From JALSNL01 sp036479585 (GTDB taxonomy: Bacteria; Bacteroidota; Ignavibacteria; Ignavibacteriales; Melioribacteraceae): 64,000 bases of DNA. The notes under the pieces were generated by a model that did no database searches, was not told the DNA's origin, and worked only from the letters and a program-made list of their open reading frames with translations. Both the position numbers and the translations under genes were made by a program. Location of the stretch: positions 1,612,001-1,676,000 of the forward strand of contig OZ245062.1 of NCBI GenBank assembly GCA_965224785.1, read 5' to 3'. This document shows, piece after piece, positions 6,857 to 14,239 of this stretch. The stretch's first letter is position 1; each line of letters starts with the position of its first letter.

Positions 6857-7809
6857 GTATAATTAAATTGTTGAGGCAAAATGGGTTTTACATTTTATGG
6901 CGATCTTTTAGGTATTTCTTCAAATTATAATTTGGATGAAAAATTAGCATACGATAAGCTTAGTAAGTTCTATAGTATTTCATTTGAGAATCTAAAAGGA
7001 TATTGTGAAGCTTATCCAGATTCAAAAATATTTATGTTTAGTGATAGTATTCTCTTTTACGGAAACGATACAATATCTGCAATCAAGAAACTTCATACTC
7101 TCTATTTGTCTTTACTAAATTCAAATTTGTTACTCAGAGGAGCAATTGTTAAAGGCAAACTTGATTTCGAACCGAGATTTGAGATGAATAATTTTAAAAA
7201 AAATCTTCCAATTAATGGTACTCTTGCAAGGGCTGTAAGTTTAGAAAATATGTATAAAGGCTCAAGATTAATTATTGACATAGAACTTGCTAAAGATTTA
7301 CTCATTGATATACCAGAATGGTTAACACAAGAAGGTTTTTATTCAAAAAGAGAACCTGAATTACTTAATTCCGATTTGTTGATGAGAATTAGCACTACAC
7401 CCGATAATAGTGCATACGAATATTTATATTTTTGGCAGTCTCACAATCAAACATTTTCTTTAGATCACAAGCTAAAAAAAATTGAATTAGAAGAAATATC
7501 TAAAATGATGAATCCAAGGATATCTTTACACTATAAAGAAACAATAGCATTAATGAAAAGAAGTCAAAGTAGAGAAAGGTTTATTAAAAAATACAGCTAA
7601 CCAGCCGCTCAAGCCGACCGCCGTTGTCGGTGGGCAAAACTGGTAAATTCAAGTTTTGTGTTTTTGTGCTACCTTCCTTTGAAGGGGAAGTTCAATAATT
7701 AAAAGTTGGTCGCTGTGCTTGCTCCGCAAATTAAGCACAGCTTATAAATAATAAATTCGTTGTTAATTAAGTTATTGCTGTTTTGGGCAGCGGCTTATCG
7801 GCAACGCCG
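6851..7809 (+). mobile_element. Integron cassette C5
   Basis: The cassette runs from T6851 to G7809. Terminal arms GTTAGCTGTAT and ATACAGCTAAC match over 11 bp, a covarying change from the GTTATAC of neighbouring cassettes. It contains a single gene. Confidence 0.85.
6881..7600 (+). CDS. Nucleotide-cyclase-fold protein
   Basis: This 239-residue soluble protein resembles class III nucleotidyl cyclase folds. D8 in FTFYGDLLG and D55 in MFSDSILFYG sit 47 residues apart, like the two metal-binding Asp of these enzymes (FxDxxG and FxD). NLLLRGAIVKGKL at about 93-105 resembles the RxGIHxG strand. It lacks receptor, GAF or HAMP domains. The typical Lys/Asp/Arg substrate residues are not obvious by eye, so it may be a divergent or inactive cyclase. 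Single-domain proteins of this shape are found scattered in bacteria; a signalling or anti-phage role would be inference. GAGG precedes the ATG. The stop TAA lies inside the R'' box of attC5, so the attC supplies the end of the gene. Confidence 0.6.
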   Translation: MGFTFYGDLLGISSNYNLDEKLAYDKLSKFYSISFENLKGYCEAYPDSKIFMFSDSILFYGNDTISAIKKLHTLYLSLLNSNLLLRGAIVKGKLDFEPRFEMNNFKKNLPINGTLARAVSLENMYKGSRLIIDIELAKDLLIDIPEWLTQEGFYSKREPELLNSDLLMRISTTPDNSAYEYLYFWQSHNQTFSLDHKLKKIELEEISKMMNPRISLHYKETIALMKRSQSRERFIKKYS

Positions 7810-7815
7810 TTATGC
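7595..7815 (+). other. attC5 recombination site
   Basis: R'' is AGCTAAC (7595-7601) and R' is GTTATGC (7809-7815); the site is 221 bp. R'' overlaps the stop codon of the upstream gene. Internal hairpins are conserved (GCTGTGCTT/AAGCACAGC). Confidence 0.9.
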
Positions 7816-8484
7816 ACTTGGCAAAATATTTTGGTCATTTAGGTTTTGTCATTTTTGGTTTGTTAAAATTTTAAGGTTTACGATTTTACTTTTTATTGTT
7901 TCAGTTTTTAAAATTGTGCTTTATCTAAATTTCATTTTAATTCGGTTTGTGTTTTAGTTGTTCGTTCTTTTAAATATTGCATTTTATAATTCTTGCTTTA
8001 TTTAAGTTTGAAGTAATTTTCAGTAAGCAAATTTGGGGAAACACTTTTTAATTGTGTCCAATATTTTTCTGGCAAATTAATTTGCTTATTTAAGTTTAAA
8101 ATATATTTTAGTATTGGTACAATTATTAAAATCAAAAGTTTTGTTTTCCCAAAAGGTTTGCAAAATTTTTATCAACACATTTAAGTTTGCTTTTTTCTAT
8201 TTCGTCAAAGTTTTGTTCTTTCTAATTTTTAGTTTTGTTGGTTGTTGCATTTCCCTTTTCTAAATTTTTTAAATTCGTGCATAACCAGCCGACCGCCGGA
8301 GTCGGTGGGCAAAACTGGTAATTTTAAGTTTGTAGTTTTTGTGTAAAATTGCTTTGAAGTGTAGCTCAATAATTAAAAGTTAGTCGCCGTGTTTGCTAAA
8401 GCAAATTAAACACGGCTCATAAATAATAAATTCGTTGTTAAATAAGTCATTGCTATTTTGGGCAGCGGCTTATCGGCAACGCCG
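7810..8484 (+). mobile_element. Integron cassette C6 (no gene)
   Basis: The cassette runs from T7810 to G8484. Terminal arms GTTATGCAC and GTGCATAAC match over 9 bp. The 463 bp between its start box and attC6 (7816-8278) are T-rich on the + strand and contain no credible reading frame on either strand. The 65-codon frame at 7760-7957 starts inside attC5 and is composed of low-complexity hydrophobic codons. TTTAAGTTT occurs three times (8001-8009, 8089-8097, 8180-8188), 88 and 91 bp apart; the same 9-mer is present in the attC sites. It may carry a promoter, an RNA or a decayed gene. Confidence 0.75.
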
Positions 8485-8490
8485 TTATGC
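8279..8490 (+). other. attC6 recombination site
   Basis: R'' is GCATAAC (8279-8285) and R' is GTTATGC (8484-8490), perfectly complementary. It is 212 bp, the shortest of the seven. It lacks the GCTCAA after CAGCC, so the 5' internal hairpin is shortened. The terminal hairpin is the GCCGTGTTT/AAACACGGC version. Confidence 0.9.
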
Positions 8491-8502
8491 ACTATTTTTT
8501 TA

Positions 8503-8546
8503 TTGCTTTTTATATCTCCATAGTTTATATTAAATTGTATAAACTA
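8503..8546 (+). promoter_or_regulatory. Promoter and operator of the Phd/VapC pair
   Basis: TTGCTT (8503-8508), a 17-bp spacer and TATATT (8526-8531) form a good sigma-70-type promoter. A perfect 9-bp inverted repeat TAGTTTATA (8521-8529) / TATAAACTA (8538-8546), spacer 8 bp, overlaps the -10 box. This is the expected geometry for autorepression by a Phd/YefM antitoxin. Confidence 0.65.
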
Positions 8547-8562
8547 ACAAAAGGAGAAAATT

Positions 8563-8802
8563 ATGTATTCTACTGCTAAGGAACTTAGATTCCATACAAA
8601 AGAACTTCTTGAATCCGTTTCTCGTGGTGAAGAAGTTATTATTACATTTCGGGGAAAACCTTACGCCAAATTAGTTCCTATAAAAGAATCAAAAAAGAAT
8701 TTACGAGATACTAAAGAACTATTTGGAATCTGGAAAGATAGAACTGATTTAGATGATGTAAATTCATACGTTAGAAATCTTAGGAAGGAAAGGTTCTTAT
8801 GA
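8563..8802 (+). CDS. Phd/YefM-family antitoxin
   Basis: This 79-residue antitoxin has the Phd/YefM DNA-binding N-terminus (MYSTAKELRFHTKELLESVSR then EEVIITFRGKPYAKLVPI) and a charged, probably disordered C-terminus (FGIWKDRTDLDDVNSYVRNLR). It should neutralise the downstream PIN toxin and repress its own promoter through the palindrome at 8521-8546. A strong AAGGAG site lies 8 bp before the ATG. The gene overlaps the toxin gene by 4 bp (ATGA). Confidence 0.9.
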   Translation: MYSTAKELRFHTKELLESVSRGEEVIITFRGKPYAKLVPIKESKKNLRDTKELFGIWKDRTDLDDVNSYVRNLRKERFL

Positions 8803-9179
8803 TTATGATAGATTCTGATGTTCTAATTTGGTATATGAAAGGAAACCCTAAAGCTAATAAAGTTATTGAGAGTTTGAACAGTTTTTCTATTTCAGTTGTT
8901 ACGTATATGGAATTAGTTCAAGGTATGAGAAATAAACGAGAACTAACTTTACTAAGAACTGCTTTAAGAAAATGGAATGCAAAAATATTTTTTATCAATG
9001 AAGACATTTCTGCAAAAGCAATGTTCTTGGTTGAACAACATTATTTGAGTAATTCACTTGTTTTGGCAGATGCATTAATTGCTTCAACAGCTATTTCAAA
9101 TGGGGTCAAACTGTTAACTGGGAATATAAAACATTACAAAGTAATTAAGAATCTTGAGTTAGAAAGCTTCAAACCATAG
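8799..9179 (+). CDS. vapC: PIN-domain toxin VapC
   Basis: This 126-residue VapC-type ribonuclease starts at the ATG overlapping the antitoxin stop. PIN motifs are complete: D5 in MIDSDVLIWYMKG, E in SVVTYMELVQGMR, D in LSNSLVLADALIAS, and LLTGNIKHYK at the end. It should cleave RNA when freed from the Phd-type partner. Length is normal. It is the second toxin-antitoxin module in the array, and its sequence differs clearly from the one in cassette C3, so the two are unlikely to cross-neutralise. Confidence 0.9.
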   Translation: MIMIDSDVLIWYMKGNPKANKVIESLNSFSISVVTYMELVQGMRNKRELTLLRTALRKWNAKIFFINEDISAKAMFLVEQHYLSNSLVLADALIASTAISNGVKLLTGNIKHYKVIKNLELESFKP

Positions 9180-9206
9180 TTTATAAATCAATATTTTTAA
9201 TGTCGT

Positions 9207-9461
9207 ACATAACCAGCCGCTCAAGCCGACCGCCGATGTTGGTGAGCAAAACTGGTAAATTTAAGTTTAGTGTTTTTGTGCTACATTCCTTTGAAGTGTA
9301 GTTCAATAATTAAAAGTTAGTCGCTGTACTTACTCCACAAATTAAGCACAGCTTATAAATAATAAATTCGTTGTTAAATAAGTCATTGCTGTTTCCGTCT
9401 TGGTAAAGCACGCTTCGCCGAGACAAGTGGGGCGGACGGCTTATCGGCAACGCCGTTATGC
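9207..9461 (+). other. attC7 recombination site (with extra hairpin)
   Basis: R'' is ACATAAC (9207-9213) and R' is GTTATGC (9455-9461). It is 255 bp, the longest, because of a hairpin insertion just before the L' box (GTCTTGG...CCGAGAC, about 9396-9424). The R''/R' pair of its cassette has one mismatch. Confidence 0.9.
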
Positions 9462-9485
9462 ACCAGTAAAAATTTAGGTGATAAT

Positions 9486-10022
9486 ATGAATAATTGTTTT
9501 AATCATCCAGAGAAAAAAGCATTTTCAATTTGTCGCGGTTGTGGAAAAGAATTCTGTGAATCTTGTTTAGATGAAGGAATAGAATACTATTATTGTAAAA
9601 ATGCTGAATGTCAAAAATTATTTAGAATAGAATTACCACTCATCGAAGGTCCAGAAAATATTATTTGTCCAAATTGCGATTCTGAATTAGAACTATCAGA
9701 TAATGAAAAAATAAAAGGCAAAATACATTGTTCGGGATGTGAATCAGCCATTGATTTTACTGTCAATCCTCCTATAATATTAGAAAACGAAAATTACACG
9801 GAAATTCTTTCTTCATTAAATCAAGGAGACATTGCAGTAATAAAATCAATTCTTGAAGATGGGAACATTGATTTTTTTGCTTTGGGTGAAAATTTCTTAA
9901 GTGTTCGTCCATTACTTGAACCAATGAAAATTTTGGTTAATGACAATCAATTAAGTGAAGCAAAAGAACTGTTGAAAGATTTTGATTTAAAGATATTCGG
10001 AGCATCAAATAATCAATATTAA
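9486..10022 (+). CDS. Zinc-finger protein with DUF2007 domain
   Basis: This 178-residue soluble protein has three parts. Residues 1-45 form a B-box-like zinc finger (CFNHPEKKAFSICRGCGKEF, then CESC and CKNAEC). Residues 58-90 form a second four-Cys ribbon (CPNC ... CSGC). Residues about 105-170 match DUF2007, a small ferredoxin-like putative signalling domain (LNQGDIAVIKSILEDGNIDFFALGEN, then ILVNDNQLSEAKELL). DUF2007 proteins of this layout are common outside integrons in Bacteroidota and relatives. AGGTGAT precedes the ATG. The role is unknown; an adaptor or regulatory function is a guess from domain type. Confidence 0.8.
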   Translation: MNNCFNHPEKKAFSICRGCGKEFCESCLDEGIEYYYCKNAECQKLFRIELPLIEGPENIICPNCDSELELSDNEKIKGKIHCSGCESAIDFTVNPPIILENENYTEILSSLNQGDIAVIKSILEDGNIDFFALGENFLSVRPLLEPMKILVNDNQLSEAKELLKDFDLKIFGASNNQY

Positions 10023-10028
10023 TTAAGT

Positions 10029-10075
10029 TCATAACCAGTAACTAAAGCTGACCGTAAGGCTTGCTAGGCAAAATA
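10029..10075 (+). other. Truncated attC8 at the array end
   Basis: CATAACCAG, then a diverged version of the 5' attC half (AGCTGACCG ... GCTAGGCAAAA), and then unrelated sequence. The L'/R' half (CGGCTTATCGGCAACG) is missing, so this is a dead end of the array. Confidence 0.75.
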
Positions 10076-10326
10076 AAATCCCACTAAAAACACTTCACCA
10101 AGGTAATTGTATAAATGATATATTTATTTGTAACATTATTATTTACTTCTCAATCTATCAGAGTATTTATTATAGATAATTAACTTTCAATACTATTTCC
10201 CTTTGGTTATCTACAGATCAGTCCACCACACAAATCCCCAAATCAATCCACTTAAATATTATTTATTTTTATTGCAACTCTTTTTTATCTATATTTCAAT
10301 AATTTTTAATAACCGGTAAGAGGAAA
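10076..10326 (+). other. AT-rich spacer after the integron
   Basis: This stretch lies between the attC remnant and the M49 peptidase gene. I see no reading frame and no repeat matching the left side of the integron. It presumably contains the promoter of the peptidase gene; the start codon is preceded by AAGAGG. Confidence 0.5.
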
Positions 10327-12381
10327 ATGAAAATCATAAAACTGTTCAGCTTGTTCACATTAGCACTTGTACTTATAACATGTAGCAACAATATTGAAAA
10401 CCCAATTGATAAAATTGAAGACGATAACTTTAAGTATTTTTCAGAGAAATTTGCGGATCTAAAAATTCTTCGATATAAAATTCCTGGGTTTGATGAGTTA
10501 GATGTGAAAAAGAAAACTCAACTCTACTACCTTTACGAAGCTGCACTAAGTGGCAATGAAATTATTTGGGATCAAAATTACAAACATAATCTACTTGTAA
10601 AAAGATCGTTAGAGAATATAGTAAATACTTTTAGCGGAGATAAAACATCCAGCAACTACAATGAATTTTTAATCTACGTAAAACGAATGTGGTTTTCAAA
10701 TGGAATTCATCATCATTATTCAGCTAAAAAATTTGAGCCTACTTTTACAAAGAAGTATCTTAAAGAATTAATTGTGAATTCTGAGAAAGTAAACTTCCCT
10801 CTTGAACCCAACCAGAGTTTCGATGAACTTACAATTAAACTAACTGATATTATTTTCAATCCAAGTATTGCTCCAAAAAGAATTAACTTAAATTCTAATG
10901 ACGATATGATTTCAACTTCAGCAAATAATTTTTACGAAAATATAACCCAAAAAGAAGTTGAGCAGTTTTATAAGAATAAAATTGGTTCTAAAAATGCAGA
11001 ACCAATTTCGTTTGGGTTAAATTCTAGATTAATTAAAAAGAATGGACAAATTCGGGAGCACGTTTGGAAATTAGGTGGGATGTATTCGGCTTCAATTGAA
11101 AAAATAATTTATTGGTTGGAGCAAGCTACAACTGTTGCAGAAAATGAGCTGCAGAAAAAAACTTTGGAATTATTGATTGAATATTATAAAACCGGGGACT
11201 TAAAAAAGTTTGATGAATACAATATAGCATGGGTAAAAGATACAGAGAGTTTAGTTGATGTTGTGAATGGTTTTATTGAAGTGTATGGAGATCCCCTTGG
11301 TTACAGAGGGGCTTATGAGTCTGTAGTTTCTTTTAAGGATTTTGAAGCAACAAAAAGGATCAAAGCTATAAGCGATAATGCACAATGGTTTGAAGACAAT
11401 TCCCCACTGATGGAAAGCCACAAGAAAAAAAGTGTGAAAGGAATTAGCGCTAAAGTAATAACTGTTGTTGTAGAAGCCGGAGACGCATCACCATCAACTC
11501 CAATAGGAATTAATTTACCAAACTCTAATTGGATTAGAGCAAAGCATGGTTCCAAATCGGTTAACTTAGGCAATATTGTTTTTGCGTACAGCCAAGCTAA
11601 AGGAGGAGCATTAAAAGAGTTTGCCTACTCAGAGAAAGAGATAGAGCTTTCGAAAAAATACGGAGCATTGGCAAGTGATCTTCATACAGATATGCACGAG
11701 GTAATTGGACATGCTTCAGGTCAAATCAATCCAGGTATTGGAACACCTAAAGAGACATTAAAGAATTACTCCAACACACTTGAAGAAGCTCGTGCCGATC
11801 TTGTTGCTCTATATTATCAACTAGATCCAAAGTTAGTTGAAATTGGAGTTATGCCAAATACAGACGTAGGCAAAGCAGAATACAATGGTTATATCCGTAA
11901 TAGTTTACTTGTTCAATTAGCTAGGTTAGAACCAAATGCCGATTTGGAAGAAGCACACATGAGGAACAGACAACTAAATGCACTGTGGGCTTATGAAAAA
12001 GGTAAAAGTAAAAATGTAATTGAGAAAAAGTTTGAAAATGGTAAAACGTATTTTGTTATCAACGATTATAATAAACTGAGAGAAATTTTTGGACAACTTC
12101 TCAGAGAGATTCAAAGAATCAAATCTGAGGGAGATTATGATGCTGGGAAAAAACTGGTTGAGACCTACGGCGTAAAAGTAGATAAAAAATTACACAAAGA
12201 AGTTTTAGCGAGATATAAGAAACTGAATGTTTCCCCTTACGGAGGCTTCATTCAACCTAGGTTAGTTCCAGTTGTTGAAGATGGAATTATAACTAATGTA
12301 AAAGTAGAGTACCCAGATAGTTTTGAGAAACAGATGTTGGAGTATGCTGGAAAATATAATTACTTGCCAACCTCTAATTAG
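10327..12381 (+). CDS. Dipeptidyl-peptidase III-like metallopeptidase (M49), lipoprotein
   Basis: This 684-residue zinc peptidase of family M49 should release dipeptides from peptide N-termini. The zinc motif HEVIGH (residues 457-462) is the HExxGH form that defines M49, and EEARADL at about 486-492 supplies the third ligand. Residues 1-19 are a lipoprotein signal ending in LITC, so the enzyme is probably anchored in the envelope facing the periplasm. Length fits bacterial M49 proteins. It stands alone and is followed by a strong terminator. Together with the C69 dipeptidase on the other side of the integron it may once have been part of a peptide-degradation neighbourhood; that link is inference. 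Confidence 0.9.
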   Translation: MKIIKLFSLFTLALVLITCSNNIENPIDKIEDDNFKYFSEKFADLKILRYKIPGFDELDVKKKTQLYYLYEAALSGNEIIWDQNYKHNLLVKRSLENIVNTFSGDKTSSNYNEFLIYVKRMWFSNGIHHHYSAKKFEPTFTKKYLKELIVNSEKVNFPLEPNQSFDELTIKLTDIIFNPSIAPKRINLNSNDDMISTSANNFYENITQKEVEQFYKNKIGSKNAEPISFGLNSRLIKKNGQIREHVWKLGGMYSASIEKIIYWLEQATTVAENELQKKTLELLIEYYKTGDLKKFDEYNIAWVKDTESLVDVVNGFIEVYGDPLGYRGAYESVVSFKDFEATKRIKAISDNAQWFEDNSPLMESHKKKSVKGISAKVITVVVEAGDASPSTPIGINLPNSNWIRAKHGSKSVNLGNIVFAYSQAKGGALKEFAYSEKEIELSKKYGALASDLHTDMHEVIGHASGQINPGIGTPKETLKNYSNTLEEARADLVALYYQLDPKLVEIGVMPNTDVGKAEYNGYIRNSLLVQLARLEPNADLEEAHMRNRQLNALWAYEKGKSKNVIEKKFENGKTYFVINDYNKLREIFGQLLREIQRIKSEGDYDAGKKLVETYGVKVDKKLHKEVLARYKKLNVSPYGGFIQPRLVPVVEDGIITNVKVEYPDSFEKQMLEYAGKYNYLPTSN

Positions 12382-12410
12382 ATCTATAATAAATAATTTT
12401 CTAGAATGAA

Positions 12411-12441
12411 ACTCCAGTAGATTTTTACTGGAGTTTTTTTG
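12411..12441 (+). terminator. Intrinsic terminator after the M49 gene
   Basis: ACTCCAGTA (12411-12419) and TACTGGAGT (12426-12434) form a perfect 9-bp stem with a 6-nt loop, followed directly by a run of T. Confidence 0.9.
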
Positions 12442-12785
12442 TATCATATTAACCCGGCGGTAAATAATTGAGGAAATATGTCATTCATGTAAATATTACG
12501 TAATTCCGGTTTGGCAATGTTTTTTGTTGAAAAGACCAGAATCTCCAACAATAGCAACCTACTTACAATTGCATATAAGTTTGTTCTAATATTTATACAG
12601 ATAATAAGTTAAGAGGTATTTTTATTTTACTATATAAAATAACTTTTATTTATAAATTATTTCATGTAATTTAAAACAACTTTCAAGATTAAGTTTTTAG
12701 ATTAATAATTGAGATATGAATGAAAAGTTTTTATTGTAACTTCATTTATAAATTTTCTTTTGAACAAATTTAATAAGGAGGAAAT
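12442..12785 (+). repeat. Spacer with degenerate dispersed repeat
   Basis: Bases about 12448-12550 share long blocks with the stretch at 34433-34530 (TTAACCCGRCGGTAA, ATATGTCATTC, GAATCTCCAACAATAGCAA). Both lie just downstream of a terminator. The copy here is eroded. From 12560 to the gene at 12786 only AT-rich sequence and a good ribosome-binding site (AAGGAGG) are visible. Confidence 0.6.
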
Positions 12786-14219
12786 ATGGCTAAAGTAGTT
12801 ATAATTGGTGCTGGTTTTGCTGGGCATACAGCAGCACTTTACTTAGGTGATGAACTTGGTAAAAGCCACGAGATCACAGTTGTAAATCGTCAAGATTATT
12901 TTCTCTTTATTCCCTCCTTAGTTTGGGTTGGAATTGATAAGATGAATCCCAACAAAACTAATTTTAAGCTTGAACCAGTTTATAGAAAAAAGAATGTGAA
13001 CCTTGTCGTTGGCAAAGCAACTGAAATTCATCCGGATGAACAATTCGTTTTGGTAGAAAAAGAATCGGACAAAAGTGAAATTAAATTGGAGTACGATTAC
13101 TTACTTATTGCAACTGGACCTAAATTAAATTTTGAAGCAACGCCAGGGTTAGGACCCAAACATGGAAACACTTATTCCATTTGTTCATTGCCTCACGCAG
13201 AAGAAACTCGTGATGCATATTTAGAGATTTGCAATAGAATGAAGAAAGGTGAAAAACAAAAAATTGTTATAGGTACAGGTCACGGAGGAGCAACTTGCCA
13301 GGGAGCAACTTTAGAGTACATTGCAAACATTCATAAAGATTTAGTAAGTAGAGGAATTAGAGATAAAGCTGATTTACACTACCACTCAAACGAAGTAAAA
13401 GTTGGTGACTTTGGTGTAAGAGGTGTGGTTGCTAAATACAAAAATAAATTGATGGATAGTGAAGAATTTATGGATGCAGTTTATAAAGATTTTGGTATTT
13501 CTTATGCAGTTCAAAGAGCTACTAAAGAAGTTACCAATAATCAAATCCATTGGGAAGATTATGAAGGGAAATTTGGAGAAACTAGTTTTGATTTTACAAT
13601 GTTAGTCCCTCAATTTACCGGACAACCTTTTAAGTATGTTGGTAAAGATGGTTCTGATGTAAAAGATAAAATAGCAAACCCAGCTGGCTTTATTAAAGTG
13701 GATGGGATTTATGGTTTACCAAATGAAGAGTTGATTAAGACTCCAGAGGCTTGGCCGGCAGTTTATCAGAATGGAAATTATGAGAATATCTTTGCCGGGG
13801 GAATTGCTTTTGCACCGCCCGGACCAATTTCTGCTCCGCACAAAACAAAAAATGGAACTGTAATAACTGCTGCTCCACCTAGAACTGGAATGGTTTCTGG
13901 AATTATTGGAAGGCTTATTGCAAAAAATATTATTGATTTAATTAAGCATGGTAAAATGACGCATAGTGAAAGAATGACAGAAATGTATGCTGCTTGTATA
14001 GCTTCTATGGGTGATTCTTTATGGGATGGTTCGGCGGCAACGATAGTAGTTTATCCTGTTGTCCCTAACATAAAAAAATATCCGCACCAAAATGGACGTG
14101 ATAGATTTGTTACACACATGGAAATGGGCTTATCGGGAGCATGGTTAAAACGATTACTTCACACAACTTTTATGCACAAATTTCAAGCAAGACCAGGTTG
14201 GAAAATTATACCTGAGTAA
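12786..14219 (+). CDS. sqr: Sulfide:quinone oxidoreductase-like flavoprotein
   Basis: This 477-residue FAD-dependent disulfide oxidoreductase belongs to the sulfide:quinone reductase family. The family oxidises sulfide and passes electrons to membrane quinone. GAGFAG at 8-13 starts the FAD Rossmann fold, and LLIATGP and NIFAGGIA complete the FAD sites. Three Cys at 133, 171 (GGATCQG) and 404 match the spacing of the catalytic Cys set of SQRs. The C-terminal 70 residues (about 400-477, with WLKRLLHTTFMHKFQARPGW) look like the amphipathic membrane-docking region. A strong AAGGAGG lies before the ATG. Other members of this fold (NDH-2, flavocytochrome c subunit) are less likely because of the Cys pattern. 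Confidence 0.8.
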   Translation: MAKVVIIGAGFAGHTAALYLGDELGKSHEITVVNRQDYFLFIPSLVWVGIDKMNPNKTNFKLEPVYRKKNVNLVVGKATEIHPDEQFVLVEKESDKSEIKLEYDYLLIATGPKLNFEATPGLGPKHGNTYSICSLPHAEETRDAYLEICNRMKKGEKQKIVIGTGHGGATCQGATLEYIANIHKDLVSRGIRDKADLHYHSNEVKVGDFGVRGVVAKYKNKLMDSEEFMDAVYKDFGISYAVQRATKEVTNNQIHWEDYEGKFGETSFDFTMLVPQFTGQPFKYVGKDGSDVKDKIANPAGFIKVDGIYGLPNEELIKTPEAWPAVYQNGNYENIFAGGIAFAPPGPISAPHKTKNGTVITAAPPRTGMVSGIIGRLIAKNIIDLIKHGKMTHSERMTEMYAACIASMGDSLWDGSAATIVVYPVVPNIKKYPHQNGRDRFVTHMEMGLSGAWLKRLLHTTFMHKFQARPGWKIIPE

Positions 14220-14239
14220 TTCAATATAGGAGATATGAA

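Larger units (their letters stand above)
8485..9455 (+). mobile_element. Integron cassette C7 (toxin-antitoxin)
   Basis: The cassette runs from T8485 to G9455. Its terminal arms (GTTATGCAC and GTACATAAC) match at 8 of 9 positions. It carries a Phd/VapC pair with its own promoter and operator. Confidence 0.85.
9456..10075 (+). mobile_element. Integron cassette C8 (last, 3' end eroded)
   Basis: The last cassette starts at T9456. Its 3' attC is truncated, so the end is approximate. It carries one gene. Only 6 bp (CATAAC) of the terminal arm remain matched to the start box. Confidence 0.75.

Noticed and set aside
7760..7957. 65-codon hydrophobic frame across attC5 and cassette C6
   Set aside because: It starts inside the attC, has no ribosome-binding site, and its composition follows the T-rich DNA. 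It is treated as spurious.
3425..10075. Regularly repeated blocks as a CRISPR array
   Set aside because: The repeats are over 200 bp, spaced by about 1 kb genes, and have R/L box symmetry. They are attC sites.
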